64,000 bases of DNA, taken from positions 50,321-114,320 of the forward strand of contig CALIDI010000022.1 in the NCBI GenBank assembly GCA_938023035.1, given 5' to 3'. Source of the stretch: an uncultured Leptolyngbyaceae cyanobacterium. Lineage in GTDB: Bacteria; Cyanobacteriota; Cyanobacteriia; Leptolyngbyales; Leptolyngbyaceae. Below the pieces are notes generated by a model. The model was given only the letters and a program-made list of their open reading frames with translations. It was not told the DNA's origin and did no database searches. Shown one piece after another: positions 44,771 to 54,120 of the stretch (position 1 is its first letter; each line of letters starts with the position of its first letter). The position numbers and the translations under genes were made by a program.

Positions 44771-45769
44771 TTATAAATGCATTCCCTTCAGATGGCTACG
44801 GGGGTCTTTGCTGCGAACGGCCTTCAATTTTTCGTATAGCTCTCGCTCGGTAGGGCTGAGGTCTTTAGGTGCAACAATTACAACCTTGACGACCTGATCG
44901 GTGCGTCCGCCCTTGGCGTTAACCCAGCCTTTACCCCGTAGGCGCAGCGATTGTCCAGAGCGAATGCCTGCGGGAATATTCAAAGTCACGGAGCCGTCGG
45001 GAGTCGGCACCTCAATTTGGGCACCGAGCACGGCTTCATCGGGGGTGATCGCGACTTCGCAGGTCAAATTATCTCCATCAAACTGGAAGAAGGGATGGGG
45101 TTTAATTTCTACGTTCAGGTATAGGTCTCCTCGCTGCGAGGTGTAGTAGGGGCTAAATTGACCTTTCCCACGTACCCGAATGCGGCTACCGGGTTTAACC
45201 CCAGCCGGAATTCGCACGTCAAACTCTTCCTTGCCAGTCGTCAAGCGCTTTTGGACACCGTGAAAAGCCTCTGACAGGGTAAGGGAAATGGTCGCCTCAC
45301 TATCCATCCCTGCGCTTGGAGATGTTTTAAACCCTGCACCAGGGCTACTTCCTGTGCGACCACCCGTACGACCAGCAAACGGATCACCACCGCCACCCAT
45401 TCGCCCCAAAAGAGCATTAATAAATTCATCGAAGGTAGCATACTGGCCAAACTCAAAGCCGTCAAAATCGACTCCCCCGCCAAAGGGGCTGCCACCAAAG
45501 GGGGAGCCTTGCCCGCCAGGGGGAGTATTTCCCATCCGATTCCAATACTGGCCAAACTGGTCGTATTTTTTACGTTTATCTGGGTCAGATAAGACCTCGT
45601 AGGCTTCGTTGACTTCCTTAAATCGGGCCTCTGCTGCCTTATCCCCAGGATTCATATCTGGGTGGTACTTGCGTGCCAGTTTCCGAAATGCTCGCTTAAT
45701 TTCGTCCGCATCTGCACTCTTCTTGACCCCCAGAATCGAGTAATAATCTCTGAAGTCAGTCGCAGGCAT
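44771..45769 (-). CDS. J-domain (DnaJ C-terminal, CbpA-type) co-chaperone
   Basis: A 332-aa type II Hsp40. The J domain (residues 5-70) has the HPD motif (KYHPDMNPGD). A Gly/Phe-rich linker (GGSPFGGGVDFDGFEFG) follows, then two substrate-binding beta-barrels (AEAFHGVQKRL ... VDFRIPAGV-type DVRIPAGVKPGSRIRVRG). There is no CxxCxGxG zinc finger, which separates it from DnaJ proper. It should stimulate DnaK ATPase and bind unfolded clients. No dnaK or grpE nearby. Confidence 0.93.
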   Translation of the reverse strand: MPATDFRDYYSILGVKKSADADEIKRAFRKLARKYHPDMNPGDKAAEARFKEVNEAYEVLSDPDKRKKYDQFGQYWNRMGNTPPGGQGSPFGGSPFGGGVDFDGFEFGQYATFDEFINALLGRMGGGGDPFAGRTGGRTGSSPGAGFKTSPSAGMDSEATISLTLSEAFHGVQKRLTTGKEEFDVRIPAGVKPGSRIRVRGKGQFSPYYTSQRGDLYLNVEIKPHPFFQFDGDNLTCEVAITPDEAVLGAQIEVPTPDGSVTLNIPAGIRSGQSLRLRGKGWVNAKGGRTDQVVKVVIVAPKDLSPTERELYEKLKAVRSKDPRSHLKGMHL

Positions 45770-46002
45770 GAAACCGTTTCTCCTAACCCGTTTGCTTAAC
45801 CGTTAATGTAGCTCTATCTCTACTGCCAGTGCCAGCGTGCTCTTTCAGACTTAGAACAACACCGGCTGTGGCAATGCTTTCACCTACTTTCAAGGTAGCA
45901 AATTGTGCTGTGAATCCGCTTCGGGTTTGAGGTGGGATTTGCCGCACCCCCAACGGTTTTAGACAAGTATTTCAGGGGTTGAACGAGGTTGGCCGCCAGT
46001 TT

Positions 46003-46467
46003 CTATAACTCAGGAAAAACGTAGACAACCGCACCTGACTTTGCATCATTTTGAATGCTGGCATAGCCTTTTTTGGCAATCTCCATTAAAGTCTTCTCAA
46101 CTTCGACAAAACTAGCGCCCGTATCGACAACGCCCTGAGTGACCGAAATCTGACCGCCGCGTTTTTGGGCAGCATGGAGCAGGCTCACCATCAATTGCTC
46201 TGTAGGAGGAGTAGTGGCGACTGTCCGTGAAATGGCCGGTTGTAGTGTTGCATTTGGCCCACCATGACAGGCCAGGTATTTCAGGTTATAGCTATCGACC
46301 ATTTCAGGAATCAGAAGCAAGTCAATCAGTTGTCCAATGCCAAAACCGCCACCGGTTAGGAGCCAGAGAAACCCGGTAAAAACTTTGCCGTTGTAAAGGC
46401 GATGTAACCCTCCAAGACCCAGAAGGATGGTCAGCCAGAGCAGATAGGATGTGCTTTTGCTGTTCAT
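46003..46467 (-). CDS. TM2-domain protein with C-terminal wHTH-like region
   Basis: A 154-aa protein. The TM2 domain (residues 5-58) has two spans and the characteristic [39 protein letters not shown] pattern, given here as one region. After a linker the C-terminal half ([41 protein letters not shown]) resembles a winged-helix domain. Function unknown. Upstream lies a 355-bp gap before sodB's terminator. Confidence 0.83.
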   Translation of the reverse strand: MNSKSTSYLLWLTILLGLGGLHRLYNGKVFTGFLWLLTGGGFGIGQLIDLLLIPEMVDSYNLKYLACHGGPNATLQPAISRTVATTPPTEQLMVSLLHAAQKRGGQISVTQGVVDTGASFVEVEKTLMEIAKKGYASIQNDAKSGAVVYVFPEL

Positions 46468-46754
46468 TGTTCAAATACCCCAAAGCAGTAGGAGATGTCT
46501 GCTGTTGACTTCACAGAGGGTTTTCTAGTTTACGCAAGGAGCATGTAACAATACCGTTTTGGCTTCTGGATAGCAGTAGCACTACGGCGTCAAGTGTTCG
46601 GCTAGGTATCTGCCGCCTACTTTGTTTGAAGTCTGCGTCTTTGGTTTGTTTAAAGTTTTAATCGGGATAAACAGGAGAGAGTGGGTGAGGCCGCGACCAA
46701 TTGAGCTGACTGCAAAGTTGCGATCGCGTCAAAATCACCTGGACTCTCCATACA

Positions 46755-46790
46755 CAAAAGGCAGCAACCCAATCAGGTCACTGCCCTTTG
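46755..46790 (-). terminator. sodB terminator
   Basis: On the minus strand GGCAGTGACC ... GGTTGCTGCC forms a stem (GGCAG/CTGCC and ACC/GGT) followed by TTTTGTG, 33 bp after the sodB stop. Confidence 0.55.
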
Positions 46791-46822
46791 ACTCAACGGC
46801 TCCAAGAAGCAAAATGATTAAC

Positions 46823-47425
46823 TTATGCAGCCAGATTTTCGGCTACAAAGTCCCAGTTAAGCAGGTTTTCAAGATAGTTCTTGATGTAAGCTGGGCGAGC
46901 ATTACGGAAATCGATGTAGTAAGCATGTTCCCAAACATCTAAGGTCAGCAAAGGCTTTTGCCCAGCATGAACCAGGGGATTTTCAGCATTGGGGGTTTTA
47001 GTGACCTTGAGGGCACCATTTTCTTCAACCAACCAAGCCCAGCCGCTGCCAAACTGAGTCGCAGCCGCATTGGAGAAAGCTTCAACAAACTTGTCGTAGC
47101 TACCAAAGGCCGCATCAATTTTAGCGGCCAACTCTCCCGAAGGTGAACCACCACCACCCGGCTTCAGGCTATTCCAGAAGAAAGTGTGGTTCCAAACTTG
47201 GGCGGCATTGTTAAAGATGCCAGCCTTCGTTGCATCACCATAGGTAGACTTGATCACCTCTTCTAGAGACTTATCGGCTAAATCGGTATCGGCAACCAAT
47301 TTATTGAGATTATCCACATAGGCCTTATGGTGCTTGCCATAGTGGTATTCAAAAGTCTCGCCCTTCATGCCATAAGGCTCGAGAGCACTCATGTCATAGG
47401 GTAGGGGGGCTTGTTCAAATGCCAT
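46823..47425 (-). CDS. sodB: Superoxide dismutase [Fe]
   Basis: Dismutates superoxide in the cytosol. The 200-aa protein has metal ligands in [17 protein letters not shown] (His), WNHTFFW (His) and [11 protein letters not shown] (Asp, His). The [14 protein letters not shown] stretch with [10 protein letters not shown] is of the Fe rather than Mn type. The start is a clear ATG. Upstream AT-rich DNA probably carries the promoter. Confidence 0.95.
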   Translation of the reverse strand: MAFEQAPLPYDMSALEPYGMKGETFEYHYGKHHKAYVDNLNKLVADTDLADKSLEEVIKSTYGDATKAGIFNNAAQVWNHTFFWNSLKPGGGGSPSGELAAKIDAAFGSYDKFVEAFSNAAATQFGSGWAWLVEENGALKVTKTPNAENPLVHAGQKPLLTLDVWEHAYYIDFRNARPAYIKNYLENLLNWDFVAENLAA

Positions 47426-47682
47426 TGTGTTCCTCTCTAAAGTAACGCTATAGTTTGCAGTCTGAGGTCAAATAAAGAAGCGCTGAAGCCAAATTGACAA
47501 CTTTGCACTCAAGGCAGACATGCTTACTGATGTCGCCAATGCAAAAGGTTTAGAAATGAAACTTTACATAGTGATCATATCTTAAAAAGGCTGGTACAGG
47601 TCAAATCTGACCCTCGGCCAAAGGAGAGAAAGTTGCCGAGCGGGCCGGAGTGAGGGGGTGTCGCATCAGCAATTCAACAGTC

Positions 47683-47712
47683 GGCCTAAGCTTTGGTGAG
47701 ACGGCTTAGGCC
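47683..47712. repeat. Perfect 9-bp hairpin GGCCTAAGC/GCTTAGGCC
   Basis: A 12-nt loop separates the arms. It is about 180 bp downstream of bioF (minus strand) and has no T run, so it is not a classical terminator. It adjoins the short repeat at 47712. Confidence 0.5.
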
Positions 47713-47761
47713 AAAACTAAATGCTCAACCGCCAATACTGGACAGGCCTTCTGGCTCGCTG
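47712..47761 (+). repeat. Short dispersed repeat, shared with 61152-61202
   Basis: AAAACTAAATGCTCAACCGC CAATACTG-type sequence matches AAAACCAAGTGCTCAATCGC CAATGCTA at 61152. Both end in TTCTGrCTsGCTG. About 50 bp. The rest of 47426-47890 holds no gene. Confidence 0.5.
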
Positions 47762-47890
47762 TCGCGAGGGTTCTCGTGATGTTGCTAACAGTTCCTATGA
47801 AGTCGCTAAAGTGTTGGCGCAGCTCGCCTAAGAGCCTTATAAATATAAAACTGATATGTTCCTTTTCTGTACACGCGATACCCGCTGCCC

Positions 47891-49078
47891 TTAACCCCCT
47901 ATCACCGTTTTTAAGGCATTGGCCAGTTGTTCAACCTGTGCTGAAGTGTGGGTTGCCATTAGGGTGATTCGGAGGCGACTCGTGCGAACTGTCGGTGGGC
48001 GCACAGCCGGGACGAATAAACCTAGGGATTGTAGGGTCTGGCTGAGGTGCAGGGCCGTTGCTGGGCGATCGACTTGCAAGCACAGAATGGGCGATTGGGA
48101 CGGCAGCCACTGAAAGCCTTTAGGCAAAGCGGGATAGGAGGACTGGAGGTTCTGGCGAAGAGCGTCAACCCTCTGCCAGAGGCGATCGCGCCGTTGGGGT
48201 TCTTGCTGGATTACCTGCACGGCTGCCAGGGCAGCGGCGGTGTCTGCTGGAGCGAGACCGGTGGTGTAAATCCAGCTAGGCGCACGATTGCGGAGAAAGT
48301 CAATTAACGTGGCAGAACCAGCTACATAGCCACCCAGGCTGCCCAGGGCTTTACTCAGGGTGCCTACCTGCACTAAAGGACGGCCTGTGCAGCCCCAATA
48401 GTCCACACAACCGGCTCCAGTTTGACCAAACACTCCAGTGGCATGGGCTTCATCGACCAGCACCATAGCCTCATAGGTTTCGGCCAGATCGAGTAGGGGA
48501 GGGAGAGGACAAAGATCTCCGTCCATACTAAAGACGCTGTCGGTCACAATCAAACAGCGGCGAAACTTGGCCCGTTGGTCACGCAGTTGCTGCTGCAAAT
48601 TAGCTAGGTCACAATGGCGATATTCCATCATTGTTGCGCCACTCAGAATTGCCCCTTGCTTGAGGCTGGAGTGATTGTATTGATCGGCCAGAATTACATC
48701 GCGTTTACCGACTAGGGCGCTGACCGTTCCCAGGTTTGCCAGATAACCAGAGCTGAAGACGATCGCCGCTTCTGTTTGTTTGAGTTGGGCGATTGCGTGT
48801 TCTAGCTGGTCGTGTACCATGCGGTGGCCAGTGATCAGGCGAGAACCAGTGCTACCCGTGCCGTAGGTTTGAATCGCCGCGATCGCCGCCTGGGCCAGCC
48901 GTGCATCCCCTGCTAAGCCCAAATAGTCATTGCCACCAAAGTTGAGTAGAATTTGCCCCTCTCGCTCAATAACTGGTCCAGGTTTGCCCAACAGGGGCTT
49001 CACCGAACGATGCCAATCCGCCCGGTGAATCGCGTCTAGTGATGACTCTAACCAATCGTAGGGAGATGGCCTCATCAT
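47891..49078 (-). CDS. bioF: 8-amino-7-oxononanoate synthase
   Basis: PLP-dependent condensation of pimeloyl-ACP/CoA with alanine in biotin synthesis. The 395-aa protein has the NFGGNDYLGLA start, GTGSTGSRLITGH, the PLP-contact DEAHATGVFG and the Schiff-base Lys in GTLSKALGSLGGY. The start MMRPSPYDWLESSLDAI is typical. No other bio gene is near. A family A element lies upstream. Confidence 0.93.
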   Translation of the reverse strand: MMRPSPYDWLESSLDAIHRADWHRSVKPLLGKPGPVIEREGQILLNFGGNDYLGLAGDARLAQAAIAAIQTYGTGSTGSRLITGHRMVHDQLEHAIAQLKQTEAAIVFSSGYLANLGTVSALVGKRDVILADQYNHSSLKQGAILSGATMMEYRHCDLANLQQQLRDQRAKFRRCLIVTDSVFSMDGDLCPLPPLLDLAETYEAMVLVDEAHATGVFGQTGAGCVDYWGCTGRPLVQVGTLSKALGSLGGYVAGSATLIDFLRNRAPSWIYTTGLAPADTAAALAAVQVIQQEPQRRDRLWQRVDALRQNLQSSYPALPKGFQWLPSQSPILCLQVDRPATALHLSQTLQSLGLFVPAVRPPTVRTSRLRITLMATHTSAQVEQLANALKTVIGG

Positions 49079-49154
49079 TCTTGTAGGTTAGCGCCTAATC
49101 TTCGCAGGCATAGCGGTAACTACTCAACTTGCGGGTGTTTGGCCATCGGCTGAA

Positions 49155-49388
49155 GGTTGCCTGTCACTTTTGCCTTCACCCTTTTCTGGTATGCCCGGAT
49201 TGCTCTAATCCCTCTCCTGATTTGGGAAAGGGGCCTTGAGATGGCTCGGCTCCCCTTCTTCCCAACCTAGGAGAAAGGGCTGGGAGATGAGCAGACCAGG
49301 ACACGCTCCTGGACAATCCGAGAGTAGGTTCTTCCCAACCTAGGAGAAAGGGCTGGGGGATGAGGGCCTGCAAAGGTAACATGCTCTC
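49155..49388. repeat. Family A element, copy A3, with degenerate 9-bp duplication
   Basis: A 234-bp element flanked by TCGGCTGAA (49146-49154) and TTGGCTGAG (49389-49397), 7 of 9 matching. Ends GGTTGCCTGTCACTTTTGCC and (minus strand) GAGAGCATGTTACCTTTGC. It has an internal 36-bp duplication of the CTTCCCAACCTAGGAGAAAG block, at about 49256 and 49331. The rest of 49079-49632 has no gene. Confidence 0.78.
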
Positions 49389-49632
49389 TTGGCTGAGCCT
49401 TGCCTGCCTAGTTCGGGGGCGTTCTGGCTCAGCCCGCTGGCATCCAATTTCTGTGAGCTGAACGGGTTCTTCATCTGCCTCCTAGGGAGAGCACACTCAT
49501 TCGCCATTGGGGAAAAAGAAGCACACTGTGTCTTGCCGGTTTGCCCAAGGCCATTCCAGGCCATAATAAAGGGTTGATGGAGGATCATGGGAAAAGATTC
49601 CTCAATGCTTTTCTCTTGGCTTAAAGAGTGGA

Positions 49633-50007
49633 TTAGTTTAGCATTCCTTGTTGTTGCATATAGCTCAACAGCCAGTTTGCCAGGGTTGCCCGCCGGGTTT
49701 TGCGCGGGACTAATTCTCCAATCTGATACCCCTGGAAGCCAAGGGCCGATTTCAGTAGCTGTTTATTCTCTGGAGGAATGGATCGGGTTAGTTTCACAAC
49801 CGGCGGGCGATCTGCAATGAAGTCTGGTGGGTTGGGATACTCCTCACGCCATTCGAGCGGAACTTGGGTGCTGTCCCACTGGTGCTGAATCGCATCCCAC
49901 CGATAACCCAGATAATGCCAAACCAAAGCGTTAACGACCGCATCATCCAGATCATCGTTGAGAATACTCCAGATAGTCTCTGTAGAAAGGGCAGGAAGGT
50001 CAGCCAT
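49633..50007 (-). CDS. DUF1823 family protein
   Basis: A 124-aa soluble protein. It matches my memory of the cyanobacterial/plant DUF1823 family: SILNDDLDDAVVNALVWHYLGYRWD at the start, WREEYPNPPDFIADRPPVVKLTRSIP in the middle and LLKSALGFQGYQIGELVPRKTRRATLANWLLSYMQ at the end, each cited as separate segments. Function unknown. ATG 50007 is preferred over TTG 50016. The stretch 50017-50582 (566 bp) upstream holds no gene I can support. Confidence 0.78.
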   Translation of the reverse strand: MADLPALSTETIWSILNDDLDDAVVNALVWHYLGYRWDAIQHQWDSTQVPLEWREEYPNPPDFIADRPPVVKLTRSIPPENKQLLKSALGFQGYQIGELVPRKTRRATLANWLLSYMQQQGMLN

Positions 50008-50582
50008 GTTACTCAATGTTGTACTCAGCAGGTAGTCCTAGTGATAGAGTCAGGAGCAAAGAGTGGGGGCTGCGCCTGGGACACGGAAGATAGAGGAAAT
50101 GCTCCCTCAGATGGGTTTCGCCCCTGAGCCATATCCTATCGCGGTTGCCATCAGAAACGTGGCGACGGCGAATCAGAAAGCCTGACCAGCATTAGCGGTT
50201 GAACAGTTGTTCTTGTCGTAATTGAGGCTGCCGGTGTTGATTTTGCATTTTAGGTGGCTCATTATCTTATACCTGGTTGATCGACAAATGGCTTCTCTGG
50301 GGTGGCTATAACAGTGAACAGGGGACAGAAACCAAAATCAAAAGGACAGTGGGACACAGGTTTGTGACTGCCAAAATGTCTTCCCCTGCATGGCGAGGGT
50401 GGCCAAACCACAGTAAGATGCCCAAACCCTACTGTCGCAGGTTACAGAACCCCTGGGTGGGTCGAGTCTGCGGAGGTGGATTGCGGTTGTCTGGGCACAG
50501 TTTTTGTCACCCGCTGAATGGGTGAAGTATCAGGGGTTTAGGTGTTTTGTCCGCTGATCCACGCAATCCCTGTTAGCGATTT

Positions 50583-53500
50583 TTAGCTGACTAGGTGGAG
50601 TTGCGACCCCTGCTCTGTTTTGATGACTTCAATCCGAGATTGAAAGGCTGCCTTAAATTGGGGAACATGGGTAATGGCAAGAATACAGGCAAATTCAGGT
50701 GCGATCGCGTTAATTGCAGCGACTAAGCGATCGCACCCCTCGGCATCTTGGGTACCAAAGCCTTCATCAATGATTAACAACTGTAAAGCGGTACCGGCCC
50801 GCTGAGCCAATAACTTAGCCAGTGCTAGCCGAATGGCAAAGTTAACCCGAAAGGCTTCTCCACCCGAATAGGTTTCGTAGGGGCGAGTGCCGTGAGTGTC
50901 CGCAATCAAAATATCCAAGGTTTCACTCAGTTTTGGTGGAGTGCCTTTGGCCCTTAGCCCCTGATCGCGGTTCGCTTTTTGAGTAATGAACTGAATGTGG
51001 AGTTGACTGCCACTCAAGCGGCTGAGGATGCGGTTGGCTTCTGCTTCTAGTTGCGGTAAAAGATTTTCAATCATGTGGGCTTGAATTCCATTTTTGCCGA
51101 AGGCCTGGGCCAACTCTCGATAGACCTGGTATTGCCGCTGGGTTTGCTGCAACTGCTGCTGGAGGGTGGCTTTTTGGGTTCTCAATGTATCCATTTGGTA
51201 ACGCTGTTGCTCCAAGCGACCTAGTTGGGCCAGTTGGCTATCCAGTTGCGATCGCCGTTGCTCCATCTCGGCCTTGATCTGCTCGATTTCAGTAGAGCAC
51301 TCAGGTAATTCGGCTAGTTGCCTCTGTTGCGCATGAATCTCCGCTTGTAGATTGTGCTGGCGTTGCTGCCACTCCTGCCGTTGTTGGGATAGGGCTTGGC
51401 GTTTCTGCTGCACGAGCGGGTATTGCTGTTTGGCTTGGCTGAGTTCTTGCCAGCGCACTTGCCAGACTTGAGCCTGCTTCAACTGTTGCCGGAGCGCTTG
51501 GTGCTGCTCAGGGTCATAGCCAGTTGCCGCAAGTTGTTGCTGTAGATGGGCTAACTGTTGCTGGGTTGCCTGTTGACTTGCCTGCTGCTGCTGCTGTAAG
51601 TCAGCAATGGTAGCTTTAAGGGCAGGTCTTTGCTGCGCCAATTGAGTTTGTTTGCGTTGGGCTTGTTTAATTTCAACCTGGCGGATCTCGGCCCACCGCC
51701 AGCGATCCACCTCACCTCTTGCTAAGGCATGGTTCCGTTCGTCATAGTCCAACTGTTGCAGTTGCTGTTCTAACAGGTGTAACTCTTGCCGCTGATCGAA
51801 GGCGTAAGTTTGGGTTTGTAGCGATCGCTCGATTTCTGTAGCGGTAGCCATCAGCGTTTGCAGGTGGCTTTGGTGCTCCACGGCGATTTGTAATTGGGCT
51901 TGCAACTCTCCCCGGCGCTCCAGTGCAGCCGTGTATTGGGCCACCTCGTAATCTACCGCCTGATATTCCTCGCGCAGTAACTGCAATTCTCGCTCTGATA
52001 CGGCCAGTTGCTCATGAATCGTCCAGAGGCGATCGCGAAGGTCTTTCTGCTCGGCCTGCTGCTTCGCCAATACCTGCTGATAGTGGGTAGCATCCAAGGG
52101 GCGATCGCACAGCGGACAAACAGGCAACAGAGGTACCCCAGAGGTTGATTCTGAGCGAGAGACTGATGCCGATACTATCTGCGGCCAACCTTCCAGGAGG
52201 GGCATTGTTGAGATTCGCGGAGATTGAGCATAAGTGCCAGTCTCGCTATCTTTCACTTTAGCCTTTGGCTTTTGGCCTTTGGCCTTTGATTGATGGGATT
52301 GATCCGCGCAACCCCGCTGAATTTCAGCTTGCAACGGCTGAAGGCTCTGCTCGATTTTGACCAACCGCGCTTGATAAACACGTTGCTCAGCTTGCAGCCG
52401 CTCCATAAAGTTGCGGCGCTCTAGCCCCTTTTCACGAATTTGTTCCTGATAGTGACGAAGTTGCTCTAAGGTGGAGATGCGATCGCTCAGATGTTGTACT
52501 TCTTGTTGTAAGCGGGTAGGTGGCTGCTGGGTTTGAATTTGGCGGATGGCAGTTTGAGCTTCCTCTAGGCGGGCGATTAAACGAGCCTGAACCTGGTCTA
52601 TTTGGGCTTGCAGTTGGCGCTGACGTTTCAACAACGGCGCCGCTTGAGCTTGTTTTTGCTCCAACTGAGCCAGGCGAGTACGGCTTTGTTGGAGTTGGTT
52701 TAGGGCTACCTCCACTTCTGGAGCTTTGCTCAATGTCTGCTCAATCTCCAGCGCCTGCTGCGTCAGGGCCTGATACTGTACTTCTGCCTGAGCTATTTGA
52801 TGTTGGAACTGGATGGCTTGTTGATCGGCCTGACGCCGAATCTGCTGCTGCTGCTGCTGGAGGTGTTGATAGACAGCAAGGCTGGCTGTCAATGCTTCCT
52901 CCTGGGCTTGCAGGGATTGAAAATAGGCATACCCTGCGGCGATTTCAGCCTCTTGCTCAAGTAAGGCGAGCAATTCCTGCTGCTGTTGATCCATCGCTAG
53001 TTGCTCTTGCTGTAAGCGCTGGCACTCTTGCTCAATCATGCGCACTTGCTGCTCATGCCAGGACAGTGCTTGCCGACAGGTTTGCCTCTGTTGGGTCAAC
53101 CCGCGTAAGTGTTGGAGCCGCTCGCCTGCTGCCGTCTGGGCTTGTTGCGTGGCCTGCAAACTGGTTTCTAAAGCCTCCCATGTCGTTGTTAGGGTTTGAT
53201 GGGCGTTTAACTCCGCCTCAATCGTTATCAGGTTTTGCTGGAGTAAATCAATTTGTCCCTTCAGTTGGCGAGCCTGGTCTTTCGCTCGTTCTGCCAGGCT
53301 ATCGTATTGGTTGAGCTTGAGCAAATCGGCCAGAATCTGCTTGCGATCGCTGGCTCGCTTGAGCATGAACTCATCCGCTCTGCCCTGACGCAAATAAGCA
53401 GAGTTGACAAAAGTCTCATAATCCAACTTAATATGCTGCACAATCAACTGCTGAGTCGCCCTCACCCCCTTTGCCGTCAGCGAGCGGAATGTCAGGGCAG

Positions 53501-53930
53501 AAAAGACTTGGGAATTGGCTGGTAACTCTAACACCGACAACGCAACAGGCGGGGAAGCGACATCGGTTTCGGCATTTCCTGAGGCTGGCTGCCAAAGTTG
53601 TGCTGGCCCCAGCCGACTGGCCGACTCTAAAGCAACCTGAAACTCTAAGCCAGTACCCTGACCACGCACCCGACTCCGCACCACCCGATAAATGCACTGC
53701 TGGCTCATAAACAAAAAGTCAACTCTGGCTTCTGTCATGCCAGTATGGATGATGTCATCATCGCGAGTGACCCGACTCCCTCCCCAAACAGCCCAGGCGA
53801 TCGCCTCCAGTAAAGAAGATTTGCCAGCCCCATTGGCACCACAGACACAGGCAGTATGCAGGCCACGAAAGTCTAGGGTCGCTTCTCGATAGCTCAGAAA
53901 GTTGTAAAGAGTAAGGCGTAGAGGAACCAT
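50583..53930 (-). CDS. sbcC: SbcC-type (Rad50-like) ATPase
   Basis: Large subunit of the SbcCD DNA-end nuclease that opens hairpins and processes ends. The 1115-aa protein has Walker A ANGAGKSSLLEAI at residue about 35, a long Gln-rich coiled coil, the zinc-hook CPLC (about residue 605), a second coiled coil, the ABC signature YSGGEAFRVNFAIRLAL and Walker B LLIIDEGFGTQD. A Lys/Ser-rich insert (QSKAKGQKPKAKVKDSE, and a following 40-residue Ser-rich stretch) lies just before the hook. CAG-type codon runs encode Gln clusters. The nuclease partner sbcD is not in the window. Confidence 0.9.
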   Translation of the reverse strand: MVPLRLTLYNFLSYREATLDFRGLHTACVCGANGAGKSSLLEAIAWAVWGGSRVTRDDDIIHTGMTEARVDFLFMSQQCIYRVVRSRVRGQGTGLEFQVALESASRLGPAQLWQPASGNAETDVASPPVALSVLELPANSQVFSALTFRSLTAKGVRATQQLIVQHIKLDYETFVNSAYLRQGRADEFMLKRASDRKQILADLLKLNQYDSLAERAKDQARQLKGQIDLLQQNLITIEAELNAHQTLTTTWEALETSLQATQQAQTAAGERLQHLRGLTQQRQTCRQALSWHEQQVRMIEQECQRLQQEQLAMDQQQQELLALLEQEAEIAAGYAYFQSLQAQEEALTASLAVYQHLQQQQQQIRRQADQQAIQFQHQIAQAEVQYQALTQQALEIEQTLSKAPEVEVALNQLQQSRTRLAQLEQKQAQAAPLLKRQRQLQAQIDQVQARLIARLEEAQTAIRQIQTQQPPTRLQQEVQHLSDRISTLEQLRHYQEQIREKGLERRNFMERLQAEQRVYQARLVKIEQSLQPLQAEIQRGCADQSHQSKAKGQKPKAKVKDSETGTYAQSPRISTMPLLEGWPQIVSASVSRSESTSGVPLLPVCPLCDRPLDATHYQQVLAKQQAEQKDLRDRLWTIHEQLAVSERELQLLREEYQAVDYEVAQYTAALERRGELQAQLQIAVEHQSHLQTLMATATEIERSLQTQTYAFDQRQELHLLEQQLQQLDYDERNHALARGEVDRWRWAEIRQVEIKQAQRKQTQLAQQRPALKATIADLQQQQQASQQATQQQLAHLQQQLAATGYDPEQHQALRQQLKQAQVWQVRWQELSQAKQQYPLVQQKRQALSQQRQEWQQRQHNLQAEIHAQQRQLAELPECSTEIEQIKAEMEQRRSQLDSQLAQLGRLEQQRYQMDTLRTQKATLQQQLQQTQRQYQVYRELAQAFGKNGIQAHMIENLLPQLEAEANRILSRLSGSQLHIQFITQKANRDQGLRAKGTPPKLSETLDILIADTHGTRPYETYSGGEAFRVNFAIRLALAKLLAQRAGTALQLLIIDEGFGTQDAEGCDRLVAAINAIAPEFACILAITHVPQFKAAFQSRIEVIKTEQGSQLHLVS

Positions 53931-54120
53931 GCCAGACCGGGAGGACTCACATTTCAGCTTAACCTGGATACAAAGAAAAGAATAGAACGTTATTACTAAA
54001 ATGTGCTAGTAATCAATCGCAACGCTCAATTTCAGGCTCTTCTGATGCAGCAATCGTCAATGTTGCCCTTAGACCCTCCTCGCCTTCTTCGCGTTTATTC
54101 GTAATGAGCTACTATTAGTG

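Noticed and set aside
50277..50525. 82-codon plus-strand frame upstream of sbcC's 3' end
   Set aside because: No family signal, no convincing start, Arg/Trp/Cys-rich composition typical of non-coding frames.
52520..53314. 264-codon open frame on the plus strand
   Set aside because: It is antisense to sbcC and its Leu/Pro/Gly-rich, patternless product mirrors the Gln-rich coiled-coil codons; the sbcC reading has clear motifs.
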